This document shows, piece after piece, positions 1-5,443 of a DNA stretch of 5,443 nt. Source of the DNA: an uncultured bacterium (GTDB lineage: Bacteria > Verrucomicrobiota > Lentisphaeria > Oligosphaerales > Oligosphaeraceae); assembly GCA_902783355.1 (NCBI GenBank), contig CACZQQ010000027.1:1-5443 (forward strand), in the 5' to 3' direction. Under the pieces are notes generated by a model, which ran no database searches, was not told the DNA's origin, and worked only from the letters and a program-made list of their open reading frames with translations. The position numbers and the translations under genes are program-made. Position 1 is the first letter of the stretch. Every line of letters begins with the position of its first letter.

Positions 1-1
1 C

Positions 2-1072
2 TACATCCGTACCAGCCAGGAGCGGCTGGAGGAACTGGAAGGCATCATCGCCAACTTCGACTTCAGCGGCCCCAACGCCCAGAAGTACCAGGAACTCAAC
101 CGCGAGTACCAGAAGCTGAAGCGCCTTCAGGAGAAGTGGCAGCTCTTCAGCGACGTGCAGCGCCAGATCGCCGACAACAAGGCCATGCTTGATGGCGCGG
201 ACGCCGACATGAAGGAGCTCATCGAGGCGGACTTGGCGGCGCTGGAGCCGCAGGTGGCTCCTCTGGAGCAGGAGCTCAAGACCCTCATCCTGCCCATCCA
301 CCCCAACGAAGGGCGCGACGTCATCGTCGAGATCCGCCCCGCCGCCGGCGGCGACGAGGCCAGCCTCTTCGCCGGCGACCTCTACCGCATGTACACGCGC
401 TACTGCGAGAACCGCGGCTGGAGCATGGAGGTGCTTGACAGTTCCGACACGGAGGTGGGCGGCATCAAGAGCGTCTCCTTCATGGTGAAGGGCGAGGAGG
501 CGTGGAGCCTCCTCCACTTCGAGAGCGGCGTCCACCGCGTCCAGCGGATTCCCGTGACGGAGACGCAGGGCCGCATCCACACGTCGACCGCCACCGTCGC
601 CGTCATGGCCGAGGCCGCCGAGGTCGACTTCGAGCTTCGCCCCGAGGACCTGCGCATCGACGTCTTCCGCTCCTCCGGCGCGGGAGGGCAGGGCGTCAAC
701 AGGACCGACTCCGCCGTCCGCGTCACCTATCTGCCCACGGGCGACTTCGTGGCCTGCCAGCAGGAGCGCAGCCAGCACAAGAACAAGGACATCGCCATGC
801 GCATCCTGCGCTCCCGCCTCCTGGAGCGCAAGCAGAGCGAGGAGGACGCGAAGAACTCCGCCGAGCGCCGCAGCCAGATCGGCAACGGCGACCGCTCCGA
901 AAAGGTGCGCACCTACAACTTCCCGCAGAACCGCGTCACCGACCACCGCTTCAACATCACGCGCTACGACCTCGCCAATGTGATGGAGGGGAATCTCGAC
1001 CCCCTCCTGAGCGAAATCCGCGCCGCCGACGCCGAGAACCGCCTCGCCGCAGAACTCAACCTCACCCCGTGA
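2..1072 (+). CDS. prfA: Peptide chain release factor 1 (RF1), 5'-truncated by the window edge
   Basis: RF1 recognises UAA and UAG stop codons in the ribosomal A site and triggers hydrolysis of peptidyl-tRNA; it is cytosolic. The frame is open from base 2, giving 356 visible residues against 360 in E. coli RF1. The GGQ motif falls at visible residues 228-230 (E. coli 233-235), so only about five residues plus the start codon are missing. Visible order: N-terminal helical domain (about 1-95), a conserved AAGGDEASLFAGDLYRMY stretch, the anticodon-like PVT tripeptide at residues 184-186 (nt 551-559), which marks RF1 rather than the SPF-type RF2, then SSGAGGQGVN (GGQ at nt 683-691), RSQHKNK, and NFPQNRVTDHR near the C-terminus. 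The glutamine of GGQ is normally methylated by PrmC, but no prmC follows here. The internal ATG at 155 is not the start, because homology runs well upstream. It ends in TGA at 1070-1072, 14 nt before the next gene. Confidence 0.97.
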   Translation, partial: YIRTSQERLEELEGIIANFDFSGPNAQKYQELNREYQKLKRLQEKWQLFSDVQRQIADNKAMLDGADADMKELIEADLAALEPQVAPLEQELKTLILPIHPNEGRDVIVEIRPAAGGDEASLFAGDLYRMYTRYCENRGWSMEVLDSSDTEVGGIKSVSFMVKGEEAWSLLHFESGVHRVQRIPVTETQGRIHTSTATVAVMAEAAEVDFELRPEDLRIDVFRSSGAGGQGVNRTDSAVRVTYLPTGDFVACQQERSQHKNKDIAMRILRSRLLERKQSEEDAKNSAERRSQIGNGDRSEKVRTYNFPQNRVTDHRFNITRYDLANVMEGNLDPLLSEIRAADAENRLAAELNLTP

Positions 1073-1086
1073 CTGCAATCATCTCC

Positions 1087-1158
1087 ATGCCACGTACTTC
1101 ACGTCTTGCCGCGCTGTTCTTCGCCTTGGCGGCCTCATGCCTTCTGGCCCTGACCACC
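1087..1158 (+). other. N-terminal signal peptide region of the exported protein
   Basis: The first 24 codons encode a short basic n-region with two arginines, followed by an uninterrupted hydrophobic stretch rich in Leu, Ala and Phe, then polar residues (TTYKPD). This is the layout of a Sec signal peptide or an N-terminal membrane anchor. The cleavage site is uncertain. Cys18 is preceded by Ala-Ala-Ser and followed by more hydrophobic residues, which fits a lipobox poorly. This segment is also the main reason for choosing ATG 1087 over GTG 1069. Confidence 0.7.
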
Positions 1159-4074
1159 TACAAGCCGGACTTCGGCTCCATCGATGGCACCATCACCGTC
1201 GAAGCACAGTTCGGAAATGCTAAATCGTTGGCATTGAAGAAGTTAGATGATGAAACGCCTTATCTGGAGCTGCGCCGCGGCGCCATGCATCCGCATGTGG
1301 AGCTGGCGCGCCCCGTCGGTGACAGGGACGACTTCGGCTACTCCTTCACCTATACCCGCCTGCAGGAGGACTCCTCCGCCTGCTTCGGCTTCAAGACTGA
1401 CAAGGAGGAGTTCAGCGGCCTGCTGTGGGTGCGCCCCAACGGCCAGGTCTGCATCAACAACAGCCAGGGCACCTACGAAAGCGTCGGCCTGACCATCGGT
1501 GCCAATGCGGCTACGCGCATATCCGTCAATGTCAGCCGCCAGACCGCGCGCGCCACCATCCGCATCGGTGACAAGGCCCCCTATGAATGCGAGGTCGCCA
1601 TCCCCGAGGCGCCCCTGTGCGCCTTTATCTTCTCGCCGCAGGCGCCCGACGGCAACCGTTCGGCCGTCTCCGACTTCGAATTGCACTATGGCACCGCGCG
1701 GATTCTGACACGCCAGAACATCGCGCTGGAGAGCGTCTGCTCCCTGGAGCCGAATCCCACCCTCGCCAACGTCACCGCGCCTCTGGCCGACCTCGACCTG
1801 GAGGCGGAGGTCGTCCTGCCCGAGAAGTGCGAGCTGCTCTACACGCTGCCCCATCCCGCCATCGTCACCGCCGTCCAGCTCTTCGGCGGCCGCCCCGGCG
1901 TCGCCTTCTACCCCAGCGGCGCCTGCTCGCCGAAGCACTATGTCGTCGAAGGCTTCGCCGACGGCGCGTGGAAGACGCTGGCGGAGGTCGCGGACGCGCC
2001 CGAGGTCTGCCTCGACGACGCGCTGGCGCCCGAGGCGCAGTTCGTCCTGACCGAGTTCCCGCCGGTTTTGATTGAAAAGCTGCGCCTCCGCTTCATCGAA
2101 TCCCACGACACGGGCTACCGCATGAGCGGACCGCTGGAGGATCCCGCGAAGCGCTGCATGCACCTGCGCGAAGTCCAGATCTTCACCGACCAGAAGGCCG
2201 CCCCGCCGCGCACCATCCGCGAACTGGTCAAGTGCGACTGGCGCCTCCCCTTCTACCGCAACGCCGATGCCGCCAGCCTCTACATGGAGGTGGCGGAGAA
2301 CGAGCCGCCCGTGGAGAGCATCCACATGGAAATCGCCTCGCCCGACGGGCAGGTCGTGCGCGTGGAGGACATTCCCGTCCATGTCGGCGTCAATGTCCAC
2401 GAGGTGCGCGGCCTCTCCGGCTGGGAGCCCGGCCGCTACATGACGACCCTCTCCATCGCGGGCGGCTCCAGCTGCCGCCGGATGCTGCGCCTGGAGCGCG
2501 TCCCCGAAGTCGCCCCCGCCGCCGAACCGATGCCCATGGGCGCCGGCCGCAAGCTCTTCTTCACGCCCGACGACTATCTCCTCTCCGAATGCGCCAATCT
2601 CGCGGTCGAGGTCTTCCCCGTGAAGGAGTTCCATCTGTTGGGCACGACGCCGAAGGACGGCGACTGGATGATCACCTACGGCGACCAGCTCTATCCCACG
2701 AAGGATGGCAGGTACGCCCTCCTGCAGCAGTACCGCTCCTTCAAGGGCGGCGACATGCGGCACCGTTGGCTGGTGGGCGATTCCCCCGTCGGCCCCTTCA
2801 CGCCTGTGGAGAAGGCGCCGCCGCGGGCGCCGCAGCCGCCCGTCACGCAGGACTACATCAGGACCGACTTCCGCGACTATCCCGCCGGCACGAAACTCAC
2901 CGTCTTCGACCCCGCCACCGACGGCGAGATCGATTTGGCGACAATGCGCTTTAAATACATATATAATAAGACCGATTTCGGCTGCCTCGTCACCGACAAG
3001 CCCGCCTTCTGGACATACGCGCGCACAAAGGAGGGCAAGTGGGTCCTCACAAAGGACAGGGCTCTCTTCGAACACTTTGTCACCTTCGGCGAAGACCGCT
3101 TCGACACGGGCTTCGACTGCAACGACAACTTCGGCGGCTTCTGGCTCTCGCAGGACGGCAAGACCGTCTACCTCGCGCAGGGGCAGACCGTCCGCCGCTG
3201 CGCCCCCTTCGCCGTCCCCTACGACAACTTCCCGCTGGGGCTGCGCATCATGACCGTCTACTCCTCGCAGGACGGCGTCGAGTGGAAGTACGAGAACACG
3301 CTTGTCCCGACGGGGGAGGGCGATTCCTTCGGCGCGCAGCACTACGGCGCCCTGCGGCTGCCCTTCGCGCAGGGCGACCTGGTCCTCATGTACGTCTACA
3401 ACTACGACGCCGACGCGCAGCAGATCTACATTGACCTGGCCTACAGCCGCGACAACGTGCACTTCCACCGCTTCCCGAACGCCCCCGCCTTCGCGCGTGG
3501 CAAGGACCCCACCTCCTGGTTCTACGGACACATCTTCGCCAACAACCTCTTCCGTGTCGGCGACAAGTTCTACCATCAGGCCCACTACTGCACACCGCTG
3601 CCGCATTTCGTCCACGAGGCCTACTTGCACCACAACAGCCTCCAGGAGGTCGAGGCGCAGGACTTCGAGCGCGCCTTCAAGCGCCGCACGCTGGCGGAGC
3701 GCTGGCCCTTCTTCAAGGCTGTCGGCGGCTACGAGGGCCTGGCCAAGATGACGCGCGAGGGCTACTACGCCAATGGCGTCATGGAGTTCCGCGCCTTCGG
3801 ATGGTTCGGCCTGAAGGCCGGCGCGGGCGAAGGGCGCTTCACGACGCGCAGGATGACTGGCGGACGGCGCCTCACCGCCAATGCGGAGTGCGGCCCCGGC
3901 GGCTATGTGGAGATCGAGGCGGTGGACGCCGCCACCGGCAGGCGCCTCGCCGTCGCGCGCATCGACGGCGACGGCAGCGAACAGCCCCTCTTCATGCTGC
4001 CGCCCACGCAGGAGTACTTCCTCCGCGGCCGCCTCAAGAGCGCCGTCCTCTATACGATTGACTTTGCCGAATAA
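1087..4074 (+). CDS. Exported multidomain protein with F5/8 type C-like domain and GH32/GH43-like beta-propeller (putative glycoside hydrolase or glycan-binding protein)
   Basis: This 995-residue protein has no name I recognise. Residues 1-24 form an export signal: basic start (MPRTSR) and a hydrophobic run to about residue 22. Cys18 sits in LAASC, a poor lipobox, so a lipoprotein is possible but unlikely. Residues about 25-205 look like an all-beta concanavalin/LamG-type domain. Residues about 209-370 resemble an F5/8 type C (discoidin, CBM32-like) domain, ending in the typical LREVQIF (360-366). Residues about 377-473 look Ig-like. Residues about 488-850 look like a five-bladed propeller of the GH32/GH43 kind, with SPVGPFTPVEKAP and repeated 'YSxDgVxxxx' blade motifs. 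Residues about 890-995 match the beta-sandwich that closes many planctomycete and verrucomicrobial secreted proteins. Seventeen cysteines after the signal suit an oxidising location. Catalytic acids cannot be assigned, so activity is unproven. A GTG at 1069 overlapping the prfA stop is an alternative start; ATG 1087 is preferred because it opens the signal peptide. No Shine-Dalgarno is visible. The frame's openness upstream to 502 is shadow of prfA. Confidence 0.85.
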   Translation: MPRTSRLAALFFALAASCLLALTTYKPDFGSIDGTITVEAQFGNAKSLALKKLDDETPYLELRRGAMHPHVELARPVGDRDDFGYSFTYTRLQEDSSACFGFKTDKEEFSGLLWVRPNGQVCINNSQGTYESVGLTIGANAATRISVNVSRQTARATIRIGDKAPYECEVAIPEAPLCAFIFSPQAPDGNRSAVSDFELHYGTARILTRQNIALESVCSLEPNPTLANVTAPLADLDLEAEVVLPEKCELLYTLPHPAIVTAVQLFGGRPGVAFYPSGACSPKHYVVEGFADGAWKTLAEVADAPEVCLDDALAPEAQFVLTEFPPVLIEKLRLRFIESHDTGYRMSGPLEDPAKRCMHLREVQIFTDQKAAPPRTIRELVKCDWRLPFYRNADAASLYMEVAENEPPVESIHMEIASPDGQVVRVEDIPVHVGVNVHEVRGLSGWEPGRYMTTLSIAGGSSCRRMLRLERVPEVAPAAEPMPMGAGRKLFFTPDDYLLSECANLAVEVFPVKEFHLLGTTPKDGDWMITYGDQLYPTKDGRYALLQQYRSFKGGDMRHRWLVGDSPVGPFTPVEKAPPRAPQPPVTQDYIRTDFRDYPAGTKLTVFDPATDGEIDLATMRFKYIYNKTDFGCLVTDKPAFWTYARTKEGKWVLTKDRALFEHFVTFGEDRFDTGFDCNDNFGGFWLSQDGKTVYLAQGQTVRRCAPFAVPYDNFPLGLRIMTVYSSQDGVEWKYENTLVPTGEGDSFGAQHYGALRLPFAQGDLVLMYVYNYDADAQQIYIDLAYSRDNVHFHRFPNAPAFARGKDPTSWFYGHIFANNLFRVGDKFYHQAHYCTPLPHFVHEAYLHHNSLQEVEAQDFERAFKRRTLAERWPFFKAVGGYEGLAKMTREGYYANGVMEFRAFGWFGLKAGAGEGRFTTRRMTGGRRLTANAECGPGGYVEIEAVDAATGRRLAVARIDGDGSEQPLFMLPPTQEYFLRGRLKSAVLYTIDFAE

Positions 4075-4108
4075 GGCTTGTGCACGGGCGGCATTACTAT
4101 TCGCCCAT

Positions 4109-4233
4109 CCGTCCCACTTGTCCCATTCTCTCCTCTTCAGCAACAAGCCCCTCCGCCAAAGTCTTGTTGGCCCGGTCAGTCGCTGAAGGCGGGGGATGTG
4201 GGACATATGGGACATGTGAGACTTGTGGGACAG
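4109..4233. repeat. Structured repeat copy A
   Basis: The copy has a left arm of two GTCCCA hexamers 9 bp apart (4111-4116 and 4120-4125), preceded by a degenerate CCCATCC. The central palindrome is CTTCAGC (4135-4141) against GCTGAAG (4182-4188), enclosing GCCAA (4155-4159) and TTGGC (4167-4171). The right arm has four hexamers at 9-bp spacing, TGGGAC, TGGGAC, TGAGAC, TGGGAC, from about 4199 to 4231. This copy is the most diverged in the core: it reads CAACAAG (4141-4147), where copy C reads CAACTGG, and carries a matching CTTGTTG at 4163-4169, offering an alternative hairpin. It begins about 34 bases after the upstream stop codon. Confidence 0.9.
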
Positions 4234-4245
4234 AAGTCCCCAACC

Positions 4246-4388
4246 CCGTCCCACCTGTCTCATCCGTCCCACTTGTCCCCTTCTCTCCCATTCAGCAACC
4301 GACCCCGCCGCCAAAGCCTCATTGGCCAGGCCAGCTGCTGAAGGCGGGGGATGTGGGACATATGGGACACGTGAGACTTGTGGGACAG
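4246..4388. repeat. Structured repeat copy B
   Basis: This copy has the long version of the left arm, with four hexamer positions at 9-bp spacing (GTCCCA, GTCTCA, GTCCCA, GTCCCC, from 4248). A TTCAGC / GCTGAA palindrome encloses the GCCAA-agcctca-TTGGC hairpin, and the right arm again reads TGGGAC, TGGGAC, TGAGAC, TGGGAC. After its last hexamer comes GAAGTCC (4389-4395), the same linker start that follows copy A. The complement of the four-helix gene's stop codon begins at 4397, one base past this linker. Confidence 0.9.
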
Positions 4389-4396
4389 GAAGTCCT

Positions 4397-5083
4397 TCAC
4401 CAGCCGTGCTTCTGCCGTGTCTCCCTTGCTAGCGAGGTCACCTTTCTGTTCACCTGCGCGACTCTGTCCTGGAGGGCGCTGGCGCTCTCGGCGCCAGTGA
4501 GCCAGCTGAAGAGAGCCTGCTCCCAGGTGCCGCCTCGGTAGGCGTTGCGTGCGGCATACATCCGCTCCTTGAGACCGCCATGCTGGGTGAAGTCGCTTTC
4601 CTGACTTTTCAGGAGCCTTGCAAGAAGGAAGATGGCTTGGTTAATGAGGACGAGTTGTGCATTGCAGGTCATTTCTGCATTGCTTGTCTCAAAATATTCG
4701 CGCCATTGTTCCCATTCGCTTGTCGCCTTGGCCCATTGGCGAACCTCTATGGAGGGTTTTGAGTTTATAGGCCATGTGGCAAGTTTGTTTGAGGCAAGGT
4801 AGTCCTTGTAGTCTTCAAGCAGCTCAAACAATGAGGCGCGTGCGACATTGGTCAGCTTGATTTCCATTTCACGGCTTGTGCCGGCGGCGGTGCTTCCCTC
4901 GGCGATGTTTTGCTTGCCGCTGCGCGCTGCTTGGACCATCTGGTCGACGGTTCGGTCGCCTCGGTGTGGCAGAAACCGTCGGCAGAAGACAATGGTGCCT
5001 TGCAGGATGAGATCGCTTTTGTGGAAGACTATCAGGCGGTTGTAGCCGCCATGCGGCAGGATGATAGGGGATGCTGTTGTCAT
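4397..5083 (-). CDS. Four-helix-bundle protein with C-terminal 'suffix' domain (IVS-protein/Avd-related family)
   Basis: The 228-residue product belongs to the four-helix-bundle family that includes proteins encoded in 23S rRNA intervening sequences and the Avd accessory protein of diversity-generating retroelements; members of the wider family form small helical oligomers and Avd binds nucleic acid. Residues about 10-95 carry the family core: LPHGGYNRL, then DRTVDQMVQAARSGKQNIAE (43-62), then EIKLTNVARASLFELLEDY (74-92). The region about 140-182, with NQAIFLLARLL and FTQHGGLKERMYAARN (165-180), matches the 'suffix' domain (TIGR04258-like, from memory). The tail (183-228) is variable. ATG at 5081-5083 is chosen because family homology begins a few residues later; the in-frame extension to 5278 is Gln-rich, then repeat-derived. 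No strong Shine-Dalgarno is seen, only a purine patch (AGAAAAGACG). The gene is less GC-rich than its neighbours and lies between repeat copies, which suggests transfer or mobility. Its biological role is unknown. No reverse transcriptase, variable repeat or rRNA is in the window. Confidence 0.88.
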   Translation of the reverse strand: MTTASPIILPHGGYNRLIVFHKSDLILQGTIVFCRRFLPHRGDRTVDQMVQAARSGKQNIAEGSTAAGTSREMEIKLTNVARASLFELLEDYKDYLASNKLATWPINSKPSIEVRQWAKATSEWEQWREYFETSNAEMTCNAQLVLINQAIFLLARLLKSQESDFTQHGGLKERMYAARNAYRGGTWEQALFSWLTGAESASALQDRVAQVNRKVTSLARETRQKHGW

Positions 5084-5131
5084 GCGTCTTTTCTGTTGTT
5101 GAAGTTGTTGTTGAGAGGAGGGGGACGAGAT

Positions 5132-5159
5132 ACTATAGTTGGATTGTTCATGTAGGCAA
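5132..5159 (-). promoter_or_regulatory. Possible sigma70-type promoter for the four-helix-bundle gene
   Basis: On the minus strand TTGCCT (5159-5154) and TATAGT (5137-5132) are separated by 16 bp, resembling -35 and -10 boxes. Transcription would begin near 5125 and leave a leader of roughly 40 nt before the ATG at 5083. The leader holds a CAACAACAACTTCAACAACA run and no clear ribosome binding site. This is pattern matching to a bacterial consensus; promoters in this lineage are poorly characterised. Confidence 0.35.
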
Positions 5160-5177
5160 GCAAAAATCTCGTAGAAT

Positions 5178-5212
5178 CCCCAAAAGCACATAAACGCGTA
5201 TGTCTTTTGGGG
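5178..5212. repeat. Perfect-stem inverted repeat upstream of the four-helix-bundle gene (terminator-like or regulatory hairpin)
   Basis: CCCCAAAAG (5178-5186) pairs with CTTTTGGGG (5204-5212), and ACATA (5188-5192) pairs with TATGT (5199-5203), giving a 14-bp stem with one bulged C (5187) and a 6-nt AACGCG loop. It sits between repeat copy C and the putative promoter of the four-helix gene. A TTTT follows two bases later on the plus strand; on the minus strand a TTTTT run is about 11 nt away. It could be a weak terminator insulating the gene from read-through, an operator, or an element end. Confidence 0.6.
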
Positions 5213-5243
5213 CGTTTTGGCTGTTCCGGAAGATCTTGAAAGC

Positions 5244-5368
5244 CCGTCCCACTTGTCCCATTCTCTCCCCTTCAGCAACTGGCCCCCTCCGCCAAAGCCT
5301 CATTGGCCCGGCCAGTCGCTGAAGGCGGGGGAGTGGGACATATGGGACATGTGAGACCTGTGGGACAG
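5244..5368. repeat. Structured repeat copy C
   Basis: This is the best-preserved copy. The left arm has two GTCCCA hexamers (5246-5251 and 5255-5260), then a pyrimidine stretch. CTTCAGCAACTGGCC (5270-5284) pairs with GGCCAGTCGCTGAAG (5310-5324 region) at 14 of 15 positions, with the GCCAA-agcctca-TTGGC hairpin nested inside. The right arm repeats TGGGAC, TGGGAC, TGAGAC, TGGGAC at 9-bp spacing. It is preceded by GAAAGCCC, the same linker that joins it to copy D. Confidence 0.92.
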
Positions 5369-5373
5369 AAAGC

Positions 5374-5443
5374 CCGTCCCACTTGTCCCATCCGTCCCAC
5401 TTGTCCCATTCTCTCCCCTTCAGCAACTGGCCCCCTCCGCCAA
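5374..5443. repeat. Structured repeat copy D, truncated by the window end
   Basis: The copy follows C directly through the GAAAGCCC linker. It has the long left arm, with GTCCCA four times at 9-bp spacing (first at 5376-5381), then the same pyrimidine tract, TTCAGCAACTGGCC and CCTCCGCCAA as in copy C. The window ends within the inner hairpin, so its right half is not visible. Confidence 0.9.

Larger units (their letters stand above)
4075..4396. other. Convergent intergenic region filled by repeat copies A and B
   Basis: This 322-base gap lies between the stop of the exported-protein gene (+) and the stop of the four-helix-bundle gene (-). Apart from about 34 bases after the first stop and a 12-base linker, it consists of two tandem copies of the structured repeat. 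Short open frames cross it on both strands, but they encode only hexamer-repeat peptides of the 'WDKWDG' or 'SHMSHM' kind and show no protein signature. Because the flanking genes converge here and no classical hairpin plus T-tract is seen, the palindromic repeats are the best candidates for ending transcription from both sides; this is inference. Confidence 0.75.
4396..5237 (-). mobile_element. Candidate cassette: four-helix-bundle gene, promoter and hairpin occupying the gap in a repeat array
   Basis: On both sides of this roughly 840-bp segment the repeat array is present in the same orientation and with normal linker sequence (GAAGTCC after copy B, GAAAGCCC before copy C). The segment differs from the surrounding genes in base composition, holds one complete gene with its own possible promoter, and its gene ends one base from the repeat linker. 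The simplest reading is that it was inserted into, or moves together with, the repeat array. No transposase, terminal inverted repeat or target-site duplication is apparent, so mobility is inference. Confidence 0.3.

Noticed and set aside
502..1086. Upstream in-frame extension of the exported-protein gene through prfA
   Set aside because: It is the +2-shifted shadow of prfA, rich in Arg and Pro; the signal peptide at 1087 marks the true start.
1069..1086. GTG 1069 as start of the exported protein
   Set aside because: It overlaps the prfA stop in a coupling-like arrangement, but it would put six extra residues before the basic n-region; ATG 1087 gives a more typical signal peptide. It is kept as an alternative.
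1243..4314. Minus-strand open frame of 1023 codons opposite the exported-protein gene
   Set aside because: It is antisense to a gene with clear domain features, has biased Ala/Val/Gly/Arg composition as expected from the complement of GC-rich codons, and starts inside the repeats. No motif supports it.
4078..4541. Short open frames on both strands across repeat copies A and B
   Set aside because: They encode peptides generated by the 9-bp hexamer period and change identity with frame; they have no protein signature.
4397..5083. Diversity-generating retroelement or 23S rRNA intervening sequence
   Set aside because: The protein is related to those families, but no reverse transcriptase, template/variable repeat pair or rRNA sequence is present in the window.
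5084..5278. N-terminal extension of the four-helix protein to an ATG in repeat copy C
   Set aside because: The extension is a repeat-derived WDKWDG segment plus a Gln-rich run. Family homology begins just after ATG 5083, and a possible promoter lies within the extension.
4109..5443. CRISPR array
   Set aside because: There are no short identical repeats separated by unique spacers; whole 125-143 bp units are similar throughout, including their centres.

Overview
The window is a piece of a GC-rich bacterial chromosome carrying three protein genes and a family of long, structured intergenic repeats. The style of the genes suggests a member of the PVC superphylum, most likely a gut- or rumen-type Kiritimatiellota, Lentisphaerota or Verrucomicrobiota. 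The clues are a large secreted multidomain carbohydrate-active-type protein ending in a beta-sandwich typical of planctomycete and verrucomicrobial secreted proteins, little sign of Shine-Dalgarno sequences, and a four-helix-bundle 'suffix' family gene set among repeats. This assignment is inference from gene style; no rRNA or other decisive marker is present.

Layout. Positions 2-1072 (+) hold almost all of prfA, encoding peptide chain release factor 1, cut only at its extreme N-terminus by the window edge. Positions 1087-4074 (+) follow after 14 nt and encode a 995-residue exported protein with an N-terminal signal segment, a probable concanavalin-like domain, an F5/8 type C (discoidin)-like carbohydrate-binding domain, an Ig-like domain, a GH32/GH43-like beta-propeller and a C-terminal beta-sandwich. 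Its exact substrate cannot be read from sequence. Positions 4397-5083 (-) encode a 228-residue four-helix-bundle protein with the C-terminal 'suffix' domain. It belongs to the family related to 23S rRNA intervening-sequence proteins and to Avd of diversity-generating retroelements, and its base composition is visibly less GC-rich than the other two genes.

The four-helix gene lies inside a broken array of about 125-143 bp repeats: copies A (4109-4233) and B (4246-4388) on its 3' side, and copies C (5244-5368) and D (5374 to the window end) on its 5' side, all in the same orientation. Each full copy has a pyrimidine arm of GTCCCA hexamers at 9-bp spacing, a nested palindrome (CTTCAGC... / ...GCTGAAG around GCCAA-7 nt-TTGGC), and a purine arm of TGGGAC hexamers, also at 9-bp spacing. 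The arms are roughly complementary, so a whole copy could fold into one long hairpin. The gene's stop codon begins one base beyond the linker of copy B.

How the parts may work together. prfA and the exported protein are probably cotranscribed. The four-helix gene is convergent to them and shares a repeat-filled space that may terminate transcription from both sides. A gene of a nucleic-acid-associated family embedded in palindromic repeats resembles a REP/RAYT-type arrangement and is the main candidate here for an undescribed system. That link is a hypothesis resting on position and structure only.
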